Below, piece after piece: positions 55,054 to 63,258 of a DNA stretch of 64,000 nucleotides; position 1 is the stretch's first letter; the number at the start of each line of letters is the position of its first letter. Source of the stretch: Promethearchaeota archaeon (GTDB lineage: Archaea > Asgardarchaeota > Lokiarchaeia > Sigyniarchaeales > SOKP01); assembly GCA_016839555.1 (NCBI GenBank), contig JAEOUA010000008.1, positions 1 through 64,000 of the forward strand, written 5' to 3'. Below the pieces are notes generated by a model, which saw nothing but the letters and a program-made list of their open reading frames with translations, was not told where the DNA came from and searched no databases. A program made the translations under genes and the position numbers.

Positions 55054-55399
55054 CCGATGACATTGATAAAGTTAAACTATATTTAGAAGATATTTTAGAA
55101 GCTATTCAAAAAATAGCAAAATATACAAAAAATTTAAATAAATCAACTTTTAAGAAAAAAGAAATTATAATCATGCCGTTTTAAGAAATTTAGAAATATT
55201 GGGAGAAGCATCTCGAAATCTACCAGATGACTTTAAAGCTAAATTTACTCAAATCCCATGGAAAAAAATTATCGGATTAAGAAATATAGTATTACATGAA
55301 TATATTAATATTGATTTAGACATCATATGGGATATAATTACCAAAAACATCCCTGAAACTGAATTAAAAATAGAAAAAATATATAAAAACTTTTTTTAA
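55050..55399 (+). pseudogene. HEPN-domain protein (HepT/DUF86), frameshifted
   Basis: ATG at 55050 begins MTDDIDKVKLYLEDILEAIQ, a typical DUF86 start, but this frame stops at TAA near 55182. Shifting by one nucleotide in the A6 run near 55153 continues with HAVLRNLEILGEASRNLP (55199 onward) and the HEPN catalytic motif RNIVLHEY (Rx4H). The two frames together give a complete 110-residue HEPN protein. Either an assembly error, a real disruption (an inactivated toxin) or a slippage site could explain it. Confidence 0.75.
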
Positions 55400-55614
55400 T
55401 ATGATTTTTCCTAAATTCCTTTTAATAAATGTCTTTATTCTTATTTTGTTTAGATTATTTTATAAAATAAAAAATTATATATAGATTAATTTATGAAAGA
55501 TTCTCTCTTTTCTTTTAGAGTTAATATTTCATAAAACTAAAGCTTATTATTTTGGTTAACTAGTTTTGAAATTAGAAATATAATTATAAATCAATAAATA
55601 AATGGTGAAAAATT

Positions 55615-55923
55615 ATGTCCGAAGAAAAAGAACGAATAATTATAAGTCCTTCAATATGTGGTTGGGCTGATGAGGATCACAAAACTTATAGAATTGAAGT
55701 AGAATTACCGGGTGTGGATAAAGATACAATTAAACTTAAGATGCATGAAGATAGTTTCTTTTTGAAGGGAGAGACGGATAATGTAGTATATGTTGGATCA
55801 TATGCTGTTTGCTGTCCAGTAAAACCAGGGGAGGCTAAAGCTAACTACAAAAATGGATTACTGAAGGTTGAAGTTCCCTTTAAAGATCCATTGGAAGATG
55901 CGATTGATATAGAAATTCATTAA
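55615..55923 (+). CDS. Short Hsp20/alpha-crystallin domain protein (copy 1)
   Basis: 102 residues, mostly the alpha-crystallin domain alone: IEVELPGVDKDTIKLKMHED, then SFFLKGE, and ANYKNGLLKVEVPF, as in small heat-shock proteins. The usual long N-terminal arm is missing. GGTGA precedes the ATG by 8 nt. It is followed 49 nt later by a similar gene, so both come from a tandem duplication. Cys residues (SICGW, AVCC) are shared by both. Likely a chaperone or co-chaperone. Confidence 0.9.
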   Translation: MSEEKERIIISPSICGWADEDHKTYRIEVELPGVDKDTIKLKMHEDSFFLKGETDNVVYVGSYAVCCPVKPGEAKANYKNGLLKVEVPFKDPLEDAIDIEIH

Positions 55924-55972
55924 TTTTTCTTTTTTAATTTAATAATAAACACTTTAAAAAAAGGTGTAAAAT

Positions 55973-56278
55973 ATGTCAGAAGAATTAGAAAAAAGAATTA
56001 TATCCCCAAATATGTGTTCATGGCTCGATGATGAACATAATACATCACATATTGAGATAGAGCTACCTGGTGTAGAAAAAGATACTATAAAGTTGCGAAT
56101 GCATGAAGACTCATTTTTTATTTCTGGAGAAACAGAACAAATAAGATATATTGGTTCTTATTCGTTATGCTGTCCTGTGATTCCAGAAAATGCTAAAGCA
56201 ACCTATAAAGAAGGATTATTAACATTTGATGTTCCCTTTAAAACAAAATTCGAAAGTGTAGATGTAGAAATTCATTAA
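55973..56278 (+). CDS. Short Hsp20/alpha-crystallin domain protein (copy 2)
   Basis: 101 residues, close paralogue of the preceding gene: MSEELEKRIISPNMCSWLDD, IEIELPGVEKDTIKLRMHED, SLCCPV and TYKEGLLTFDVPF. AGGTG lies just upstream of the ATG. It is more diverged in the N-terminus. The conserved SPxxCxW and CCPV cysteines in both copies suggest a metal site or a redox function not typical for Hsp20. Confidence 0.88.
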   Translation: MSEELEKRIISPNMCSWLDDEHNTSHIEIELPGVEKDTIKLRMHEDSFFISGETEQIRYIGSYSLCCPVIPENAKATYKEGLLTFDVPFKTKFESVDVEIH

Positions 56279-56356
56279 ATAACTTTTTTTTATTTTAAAT
56301 TTTTTATCAGACTTGCTTTTCCATTGTTCTATATGAAAGATCTTGTCATGAAGCAA

Positions 56357-57223
56357 TTAATTAACTTTCTCCGCGATAATAAATATATGGCGTTCTGGTA
56401 CAAGTGGTTCATCAATTCCAACATAATCAGTTTCAATTATATCAAATCCATGTGCTTTTAAAAGTTTTTCCCACTCTTTTACCTTAAGGAAATTGAGAGG
56501 TACATTAATATCTTCACCCCCAATTACTCGATTATAAAACCAATCAACAAAACAGTTAGTTATTTTAAAATCATCCTTTTCAATATAAGCTTCTTTGATT
56601 ACTAAACGTTGTTTAGTTACTCTAGTTGCTTCTTCTAATAGATGTTCAGGATCATTCGCATGATGTAACACAGTATATAGAATAGTTGTATCTACTTCTT
56701 GATCTGCTAAAGGTACTTTATGCTTTGGATTATATAATATTAATGGTAATTCTGTATAATTATAATCCAAAACATCAATTAGAACAACTTCTTTATCAAG
56801 TTCTTTTTTTATCACTTGTGCTAAAAGACCATTTCCAGCACCAAGATCCAAAATTTTCTTTCCTACGATATAATCTCTTATTTTTTCAAACCTCTTTTTA
56901 ACTTCTTTGAATTCTTTAGCTTTTAGATCTTTTTCATTATCAACATGTCTTTTAATAAATTTTCGCAATGTATTTTCGACGTTAATAAGTGGAATTCCTT
57001 TTTTCATGCCTTTAGTTATAGTTCTATTTACATATAGCCAAAAAATCCTTCTTTTAAAATAATTAACATCAGCATTTTTCATTGCAGATAGTAACAATGA
57101 GCGGATTTCATTCCAATAATGCTTGTATTCTTCGTTACTTTTAGAAAATATTGGATATATTACATCTTCTATAATATTTATATCATTTGGATTATCTAAT
57201 TTATTAAATTTTATGTGGTTCAT
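56357..57223 (-). CDS. Class I SAM-dependent methyltransferase (TetR-linked)
   Basis: 288 residues. Motif I ILDLGAGNGLLAQVI lies at about 138-152, followed by VVLIDVLDYNYTELP, DTTILYTVLHHANDPEH and RLVIKEAYIEKDDF. The N-terminal 130 residues are helical, probably substrate recognition. The gene is divergent from a TetR regulator with two palindromic operators between them, so it is likely repressed by that TetR. The substrate is unknown. Confidence 0.85.
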   Translation of the reverse strand: MNHIKFNKLDNPNDINIIEDVIYPIFSKSNEEYKHYWNEIRSLLLSAMKNADVNYFKRRIFWLYVNRTITKGMKKGIPLINVENTLRKFIKRHVDNEKDLKAKEFKEVKKRFEKIRDYIVGKKILDLGAGNGLLAQVIKKELDKEVVLIDVLDYNYTELPLILYNPKHKVPLADQEVDTTILYTVLHHANDPEHLLEEATRVTKQRLVIKEAYIEKDDFKITNCFVDWFYNRVIGGEDINVPLNFLKVKEWEKLLKAHGFDIIETDYVGIDEPLVPERHIFIIAEKVN

Positions 57224-57256
57224 TTTTTATTAATATTAGTATTATTTTTAAGTAAT

Positions 57257-57270
57257 TGAGTATTTACTCA
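57257..57270. promoter_or_regulatory. Palindromic operator 1 (TetR-type)
   Basis: TGAGTATTTACTCA, a perfect inverted repeat between the divergent methyltransferase and TetR genes. Confidence 0.6.
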
Positions 57271-57283
57271 TTTATAAACTTTA

Positions 57284-57297
57284 TGAGCAATTACTCA
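57284..57297. promoter_or_regulatory. Palindromic operator 2 (TetR-type)
   Basis: TGAGCAATTACTCA, a near-perfect copy of operator 1. The centres are 27 bp apart. It lies 15 nt before the TetR start codon, so it could block initiation. Confidence 0.6.
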
Positions 57298-57311
57298 TTT
57301 AATAAATTAAG

Positions 57312-57926
57312 ATGTCAAAAAAAAAATTCTCTAGAAATAAAGAAGAAAAAATAGAACGCATTTATAAAGAATTCTTTAATCTAATATTAAAAAAAGGTTA
57401 TCATAACACAAGTACGAATCATATCGCAGAATCTGCTAAAATTAGTATAGGTACAATTTATAAATATTTTCCTAAAGGAAAAGAAGATATTATAAGAAAA
57501 TATTTTGAAGAATCAATGGAAAATATGTTGGAATCAGATGATTTGATTAGTTTAAATGATGATAATATTAGGAATAATCTTAATCATTTTATTACAGAGT
57601 TAATAAAATATCATAAGGAGAATAGAGGATATCATCTAGCTTTTAGATCTGCTATACAATCTGATAAAAAATTGCTTGCTTCACATAGAGAGAAAACATT
57701 TTTAATATTTAAAGACAGGGCGCAGAAATTAAGAAAAGCTAATAAAAATTTTGAAAAAATACCCGAAAAAGGATTAGTTGAAGCTTTTGTATTTGCATAT
57801 AATCTTGTTAATGCTATACTCTATCATCATTTATCAATAATGAAATTTTTTGATTCAGAAGATAAATTAATTGAATATCTTTTGAATTTGGTGGTTTTTT
57901 CATTACAATATTTACTTAAATCATAA
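57312..57926 (+). CDS. TetR/AcrR family transcriptional regulator
   Basis: 204 residues. The N-terminal HTH is classical: KIERIYKEFFNLILKKGYH, then TNHIAESAKISIGTIYKYFP (about 35-54). The C-terminal domain is helical and unspecific, normal for ligand binding. It probably represses itself and the divergent methyltransferase through the two TGAGTAnnTACTCA-like sites. ATG at 57312. Convergent with trxB. Confidence 0.95.
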   Translation: MSKKKFSRNKEEKIERIYKEFFNLILKKGYHNTSTNHIAESAKISIGTIYKYFPKGKEDIIRKYFEESMENMLESDDLISLNDDNIRNNLNHFITELIKYHKENRGYHLAFRSAIQSDKKLLASHREKTFLIFKDRAQKLRKANKNFEKIPEKGLVEAFVFAYNLVNAILYHHLSIMKFFDSEDKLIEYLLNLVVFSLQYLLKS

Positions 57927-57956
57927 ATAAGACAAAATAAGATGAAATGAAAAATA

Positions 57957-58898
57957 TTAATATTTAATTTCGGTTTTTTTAAGGTAATCAAATGCAGAAT
58001 AGGCTGCGATAACTCCTTCCGATACACCTGTAATAGCTTGTTTAAAAGGGGCGTCAGCAACATCCCCAGCGGCATATATACCTGAAATATTTGTTTCAGA
58101 CTTTCTATTAATTATAATCTCTCCTTTTTCGTTGGTTTTAACACCTATTTTTTCAGCAATATCAGATGCCGGAATGGAACCAATTTCAATAAAAACTCCG
58201 TCAACTTCTAAATTTTCTCCATTATCGAATACAACGGATGTCACATTATTTTCATCTCCTTTAATTTCATTAATATTAGTATTATAAATGATTTCGATTT
58301 TTTCATTTTCAAGCACTCGCTTTTTATTAATCGGTTCTGCCCGTATCTCATCTCTTCGATATATAATATATACTTTTTTAGCATGTCTTGCTAGAAAAAG
58401 TGCCTCTTTAGCAGCTGAGTCGCTTCCACCAATAACGCTTACAATTTTATCTTTAAAAAAAGGCCCATCGCATGTAGCGCAATAAGATACTCCTTTTCCC
58501 GTATATTTTTTTTCTCCAGCGATATTAAGCTTTCTGCGTTCTGAGCCGGTTGCAATACATATGGTCTTTGCCTTAAAGGTTTGGAAGAATGATTTCAAGA
58601 TGAAATAATCATTTTCTTTACTGATTTCATTAATTTCGTCAGTAATATAAGGAATTTCAAGAGAATTAATATGATCTCTAAACATTTCCATAAGTTCAGT
58701 CCCTGTAACCGAGGTAATTCCAGGATAATTCTCGACGATATGAGTTGTAGTTATTAATCCTCCATATTCTCTACCGATTAATAGAAATTCCAAATCAAAT
58801 CTCGCAGCATAAATCGCACATCCTAATGCTGTTGGACCAAGCCCTAAGATGATAATATCATAAATCTTTTCAGGATCTAATTGTTCTAAATTATACAT
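57957..58898 (-). CDS. trxB: Thioredoxin reductase
   Basis: 313 residues, normal length. FAD motif IIILGLGPTALGCAIYAARF (about 15), active-site CATCDGPFF (about 140), NAD(P) motif VSVIGGSDSAAKEAL and the C-terminal GIYAAGDVADAPFKQAI. It reduces thioredoxin- or glutaredoxin-like partners with NAD(P)H. The two disulfide oxidoreductases downstream in the next leftward genes upstream are its likely partners. ATG start. Confidence 0.95.
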   Translation of the reverse strand: MYNLEQLDPEKIYDIIILGLGPTALGCAIYAARFDLEFLLIGREYGGLITTTHIVENYPGITSVTGTELMEMFRDHINSLEIPYITDEINEISKENDYFILKSFFQTFKAKTICIATGSERRKLNIAGEKKYTGKGVSYCATCDGPFFKDKIVSVIGGSDSAAKEALFLARHAKKVYIIYRRDEIRAEPINKKRVLENEKIEIIYNTNINEIKGDENNVTSVVFDNGENLEVDGVFIEIGSIPASDIAEKIGVKTNEKGEIIINRKSETNISGIYAAGDVADAPFKQAITGVSEGVIAAYSAFDYLKKTEIKY

Positions 58899-58998
58899 AT
58901 TATACCCTTTTTTGAAATTATTCTTACAATATAGCTTATTTTTTTATGAGTTTTAAATAAAGGTAACACATTAAAGAGAGTTTAGTTTCTTATCAGAA

Positions 58999-59685
58999 TT
59001 ATCTGTATTGAATATTAATATTTGAAACTATTAATTCTCTTAGAAGTTGTTGAGATCCAATCATCCCCTGAATCGCTGGTCGCTCATTTATAATAGTATA
59101 GGGGACTCCTGAGGCGTTATAATATTGTCCAATATCTTGATTGGCAAGAATATCAACAATTACTGATCTAATTTTTCCCTCGGACGCAATTGCAAACAGA
59201 TTTGCGGTTTCAATCAACTGAGGACAATATGGACATTGCATTGTCATCATTATCTTTATAGTTGTTGGGTTAATTCTATGAAGATTTTGTTTAATTGCAT
59301 TTTCAAAATAATTGGGTCCTCCAGCAAAAGCGAATATCGTTTTTACGAAGGGCTGGATTTCTAACCCATGGGGTGCTGCCAAATATCTCACCAATTCTCT
59401 ATCTCTATCATCAATAAATAATATAGTCGGAACTCTTTGAATATCATATCTTCGGGCAAATTCCTGATTTTCGCTAATAGATAATTCCTGAACTTCTAAC
59501 ATTCCATTTGAATTTTCTTCATAAATTCGAAGTAAATTCATAAGATTATTACAATCATAACATTCTCTTACTTTAGTTCCATCGGGATTCGTTTTTAATG
59601 AAGTAAAAACCCTTAATTTTGCATTTTTTTGCAATTTCGACATTTCTCGTTGAATTATATTCTTATAGTTTTCTGTAGTTGCTAT
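58999..59685 (-). CDS. Glutaredoxin-like protein disulfide oxidoreductase (PDO), copy 1
   Basis: 228 residues from ATA at 59685 (231 from GTG at 59694, but that GTG lies inside the GGAGGTGG ribosome site). Alignment of the start IATTENYKNIIQREMSKL with MVFSDREEKIINNEMSKL of the paralogue places ATA where the paralogue has ATG. Two thioredoxin folds are present: the first with CYDC (near 50), the second with MQCPYCPQ (near 150). Archaeal PDOs are two-domain redox proteins reduced by TrxB. It follows trxB's strand and 32 nt after the paralogue. Confidence 0.88.
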   Translation of the reverse strand: MATTENYKNIIQREMSKLQKNAKLRVFTSLKTNPDGTKVRECYDCNNLMNLLRIYEENSNGMLEVQELSISENQEFARRYDIQRVPTILFIDDRDRELVRYLAAPHGLEIQPFVKTIFAFAGGPNYFENAIKQNLHRINPTTIKIMMTMQCPYCPQLIETANLFAIASEGKIRSVIVDILANQDIGQYYNASGVPYTIINERPAIQGMIGSQQLLRELIVSNINIQYR

Positions 59686-59690
59686 TATTA

Positions 59691-59698
59691 CCACCTCC
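59691..59698 (-). promoter_or_regulatory. Shine-Dalgarno pointing to an ATA start
   Basis: GGAGGTGG with 5 nt to ATA at 59685. The GTG at 59694 would lie inside this site. Confidence 0.4.
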
Positions 59699-59725
59699 TC
59701 CTTAAATTAATTATTTAAATAAAAG

Positions 59726-60430
59726 TTAAGCATACATTCCTCCAAAATCTCTTTGTCCTCCAGTTAATTTATCCAAAAGATCTTGTGGAGTAAAGAGACC
59801 ATATAAAGTATCTTTCTTGTTAATCATTGTATTAGGTACACTTGTGATGTTATATTCTTGAGCAATATCTGGATTTGCATTAATATCTATTACTTTAACA
59901 TTTATTTTTCCATCTGAAACAAGTGCAAACAAATTAGCAATAGGAATAACTTGAGGGCAGTATGGACATGTATGGGTTATAAACATAGTAATTTCTGATT
60001 TCTGGATATTTTTCAAATTTGTTTTTATTTGGTCCTTATAAAATGGACTTAATCCTGAATAGAATTGCAAAGTTTTTATAAATCCAACTAATTGATTTCC
60101 ATCCGGGACTGCGGTATATCTTATCATTTCTTTTCCATTTTTATCCAAAAAGATAATGGTTGGAATTCTTTCAATATGAAATTTCTCTATAAACTCTTGA
60201 TCTTCATTAGTTGATATTTCTATAATTTTTAATTTCCCTTGCGAGGCTTTTTCTAATTCATTTAATATATTCATTATGCTATTACAAGACAAGCATTGTC
60301 TTCTTTTTTTTTCTTCTTTAGAAGCTTTATAATCAGTAACTACTCGTAAGGTGATCTCATTTTTTAATTTCGACATCTCATTATTGATTATTTTCTCTTC
60401 GCGGTCAGAAAATACCATTTTTAAATTCAC
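59726..60430 (-). CDS. Glutaredoxin-like protein disulfide oxidoreductase (PDO), copy 2
   Basis: 234 residues from ATG at 60430 (a second Met at 60418, MVFSDREEK, fits the paralogue better and is the more likely start). Two thioredoxin folds: CLSC near 46 and THTCPYCPQ near 155. It is about half identical to copy 1 and directly upstream of it. With trxB it forms a disulfide-exchange set. GGTGT-like spacing could not be seen for the upstream start. Confidence 0.88.
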   Translation of the reverse strand: MNLKMVFSDREEKIINNEMSKLKNEITLRVVTDYKASKEEKKRRQCLSCNSIMNILNELEKASQGKLKIIEISTNEDQEFIEKFHIERIPTIIFLDKNGKEMIRYTAVPDGNQLVGFIKTLQFYSGLSPFYKDQIKTNLKNIQKSEITMFITHTCPYCPQVIPIANLFALVSDGKINVKVIDINANPDIAQEYNITSVPNTMINKKDTLYGLFTPQDLLDKLTGGQRDFGGMYA

Positions 60431-60857
60431 TGATTTTTCTAAATCTATATCTAATTACTTAGAGATTATTTGTATTAAAAATATTTTTCTTAATAAAATA
60501 AAAATAAGTAAATGATCTAATTTACTGAATATAATTTTAAGGAAAAAAATATTAAGAAAAAATTAATTTATTCTTTCTAATTTTTATTACTTTCTCTAAA
60601 GATATTAAATCAATATGTCCCATTATATAAAGATTCATAATACTTATTCTATTTCTCGCTTCAAGCTTTAGATTCTGACCATAAATCTAAAAAATAAATC
60701 ATAAAATTATTATTTATTTTCTAAATAGGTTTAACTAATTATTAATTTTAATAAAAATCACACAATCTTTGAAAAAGTTTAATTACTTTATCATTCAAAT
60801 AAAATTAAAATAAATTATATAAATTTTTCAAAATAATTAATAAAAACTGAATTAAAA
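60431..60857. other. AT-rich intergenic region between divergent genes
   Basis: About 430 bp with promoters for the PDO set and for the transporter. A minus-strand frame of about 44 codons ending near 60560 (containing NRISIMNLYIMGHIDLISLE) reads like protein but lacks a ribosome site; it may be a remnant or a short gene starting with ATT. Confidence 0.4.
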
Positions 60858-62234
60858 ATGGAACAGCAAACCTTTGGAAAAGTACAGAAATGGTCTTTCG
60901 GATTGGGTTCATATGCGCAATGGTTCATAAACGGTGCGTTTAATACGTGGGTTTTTTCATTCTATTTCTCCGCAGTGAGACTAAATGTTATATATCTAAT
61001 GATAGCTTTTGTCTGTTGGACATTCTGGAATGCAATAAACGATCCTTTAATAGGTTATCTCTCTGACAAAACACATACTAGATTCGGTCGCCGTAAACCG
61101 TTCATTATGATTGGATCAATCCCAATATTGATAATAGAAATAATGATATGGCTTCCCAGACCAGGGAGTGATCTCATTAACTTCATTTATCTTTTAATTA
61201 TGCTAATTTGTTATGATACTTTTTATACTATGGTGGCATTACCATTTGATTCTCTCTTTCCTGAGTTATATACCTCTGTAGAGGAGCGCGCTGAAGTAAA
61301 CACAATCAAACAAGTGATGGCAACAGTTGGATTAATAATGGCATTTCTGATTCCGGGTATCTTTATTGGTAGAATATCTGATCCTTCCGGATATTTAACA
61401 AATGGGATTGTTACTTCTATTTGTGTAGGAATAGCATTACTTCTTTCCCTAAAATATGGGGTAAGAGAGCGTGAAGAGTTCAAAATGGATCATATGCATG
61501 GATTTAACTTCTTTGATAGTTTAAAATATACCTTAAAGAATAGAGGGTTTATCCTGTATACACTTATGTTTTTCCTTTATGAATACCTTACTTTAGTATT
61601 AAGTACAACAGTGCCTTTATATGGTGATGAAATTTTAAACGTAGGGACATTTATGACATCAATTCTTTTAGGGCTTCTATTTATTGTTGGAATTGCAACT
61701 GTGATTATATGGATGAAATTAGACGTGAAATTAGGTAGCAGGAAAGTGTATGCTATTTCGATTCTTGCTTATTTTGTCGCTAGCTTACCTATTCTCTTTA
61801 TTGATGAGTTTATTTTCGCTTTAATTACAGTGATATTTATGGGATTTGGTTTCGGGGGGATGCTTTACTTTATTTATTTACTCATCGCAGATGTAATTGA
61901 TGAGGATGAATTAAAAACAGGTGTCCGAAGAGAAGGTACTTTCTTTGGAGTTACTAATTTCTTCATGCGTTTAGCGATGGTAGCTTCAATCCTAACTGTT
62001 GGGTCGATGTTTATTTCCACTGGCTGGGAGGAGTGGGTACCCAATCCTAATATTGATACACTTTTAGCTTTAAGATTATTAATTGTTGTTGTTCCTGGCA
62101 TCGCCTTAGGAATAACAGCTTTATGTTTGTACTTCTATCCATTCCCAAAAGAAAAAGTAGACAATATAAAACTCCAACTTAAAGAGTTGCATGATCAAAA
62201 AAGAGATAAAGTAAGATCACAAATAAAACCATAA
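60858..62234 (+). CDS. GPH-type sugar:cation symporter (MFS)
   Basis: 458 residues with about 12 helices. The GPH signature NDPLIGYLSDKTHTRFGRRKPFIMIG lies after helix 2, here seen as DPLIGYLSDKT and FGRRKPFI. The family imports glycosides or sugars with Na+ or H+. A second hallmark, YFIYLLIADVIDEDE, DVIDEDEL, occurs in the C-terminal half. No sugar hydrolase is adjacent; the GH4 enzyme is 25 kb away. ATG start. Confidence 0.93.
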   Translation: MEQQTFGKVQKWSFGLGSYAQWFINGAFNTWVFSFYFSAVRLNVIYLMIAFVCWTFWNAINDPLIGYLSDKTHTRFGRRKPFIMIGSIPILIIEIMIWLPRPGSDLINFIYLLIMLICYDTFYTMVALPFDSLFPELYTSVEERAEVNTIKQVMATVGLIMAFLIPGIFIGRISDPSGYLTNGIVTSICVGIALLLSLKYGVREREEFKMDHMHGFNFFDSLKYTLKNRGFILYTLMFFLYEYLTLVLSTTVPLYGDEILNVGTFMTSILLGLLFIVGIATVIIWMKLDVKLGSRKVYAISILAYFVASLPILFIDEFIFALITVIFMGFGFGGMLYFIYLLIADVIDEDELKTGVRREGTFFGVTNFFMRLAMVASILTVGSMFISTGWEEWVPNPNIDTLLALRLLIVVVPGIALGITALCLYFYPFPKEKVDNIKLQLKELHDQKRDKVRSQIKP

Positions 62235-62353
62235 TCAAAAATTTTTTTCTTGATTTCTTTATTTTATTTAATAGTTTTTTTTAATTTGTTGAATTTTATT
62301 AATATACTGAGTATATATTTTATTAAAAAATATCATAATTCATTTGTGTTATA

Positions 62354-62773
62354 ATGCAATTTGAAAAAATTATTTCAGCAATAAAAGATAAAGTCTCGGA
62401 GAAGGATGAGATTATTGCTGCATATCTGTTTGGATCTTCTTTACATAATAAAGAATATGAAGATATAGATATTGGAATTCTTTTAGATGAATCTTTTAAA
62501 CCCGATTATTTATATGAAATAAATTTAACCAAGATTTTAGAGGAATATTTTAAAAACAAATTGAATAATTACATTCAATTCGATATTCATATTCTGAACA
62601 ATCAAAATCTGAGATTCCTCTTTGGTATTCTACAGAATGCAATGTTAATAATATCTAAGAATGATAAAAAAAGAGCGAAATTCGAATCTCAAGTTATTAT
62701 TCGTTATTTGGATATTAAACCTCTTTATGAATATTATGATAAGATGAGGAAATTACGATATGCAAATCGATAA
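62354..62773 (+). CDS. MNT-type nucleotidyltransferase (MntA-like antitoxin)
   Basis: 139 residues. The GSx10DxD motif (FGSSLHNKEYEDIDIGIL) is at about 27-44. This is the longer MntA form with an extra helical C-terminus (FESQVIIRYLDIKPLYEYY). It overlaps the HEPN gene by 14 nt, as is usual for HepT/MntA (type VII) modules in which MntA inactivates HepT by AMPylation. ATG start. Confidence 0.92.
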   Translation: MQFEKIISAIKDKVSEKDEIIAAYLFGSSLHNKEYEDIDIGILLDESFKPDYLYEINLTKILEEYFKNKLNNYIQFDIHILNNQNLRFLFGILQNAMLIISKNDKKRAKFESQVIIRYLDIKPLYEYYDKMRKLRYANR

Positions 62774-63176
62774 AAATCTTATTCAAGGAAAAATTGATGT
62801 CATAGAAAGAGACTTAAAATTTCTTAAAGGATATAAAAAGTTATCGATTAAAGAGTTTTTAAATAATTTTAAAGATATCCAAGCTGTTAAATACTCACTA
62901 TTAGAAATAATTGAAGCTTGTATTGATATTGGTGCTCATCTGATATCTATTTATAATTTAGAGAGACCAAAGACTTATGCCGAAATATTTGAACTTTTAG
63001 GGCAAAACGAAATAATAAATTTAAAATTAAGTAAAAATTTGACAAATATGGCTCGATTTAGGAATGTTTTAGTCCATATTTATAATAAAGTAAACGATTC
63101 AAAAATCTTAGAATATGTTAAAAAGGATTTAGAGAATGTTAAAGATTTTATTAAATCTGTACTCGTTCTTAGTTAA
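62760..63176 (+). CDS. HEPN-domain RNase toxin (HepT-like)
   Basis: 138 residues of the DUF86 kind. The HEPN motif RFRNVLVHIY (Rx4HxY, about 100-109) is intact, unlike the first pair in the window. It overlaps the MNT gene by 14 nt. HepT cleaves RNA (tRNA in the best-studied cases) when not held by MntA. ATG start; both genes run to the same orientation and are flanked by unrelated genes. Confidence 0.93.
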   Translation: MQIDKNLIQGKIDVIERDLKFLKGYKKLSIKEFLNNFKDIQAVKYSLLEIIEACIDIGAHLISIYNLERPKTYAEIFELLGQNEIINLKLSKNLTNMARFRNVLVHIYNKVNDSKILEYVKKDLENVKDFIKSVLVLS

Positions 63177-63258
63177 TTAAATTTAAATCTAGATTATTAA
63201 ATATTAATTATAATTTTTTAATGTAATTGAAACCAGATATTATTTATCGAGTTAGAAA

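Noticed and set aside
60560..60700. About 44-codon minus-strand frame containing MGHIDLISLE
   Set aside because: Protein-like, but no ribosome site; could be a remnant.
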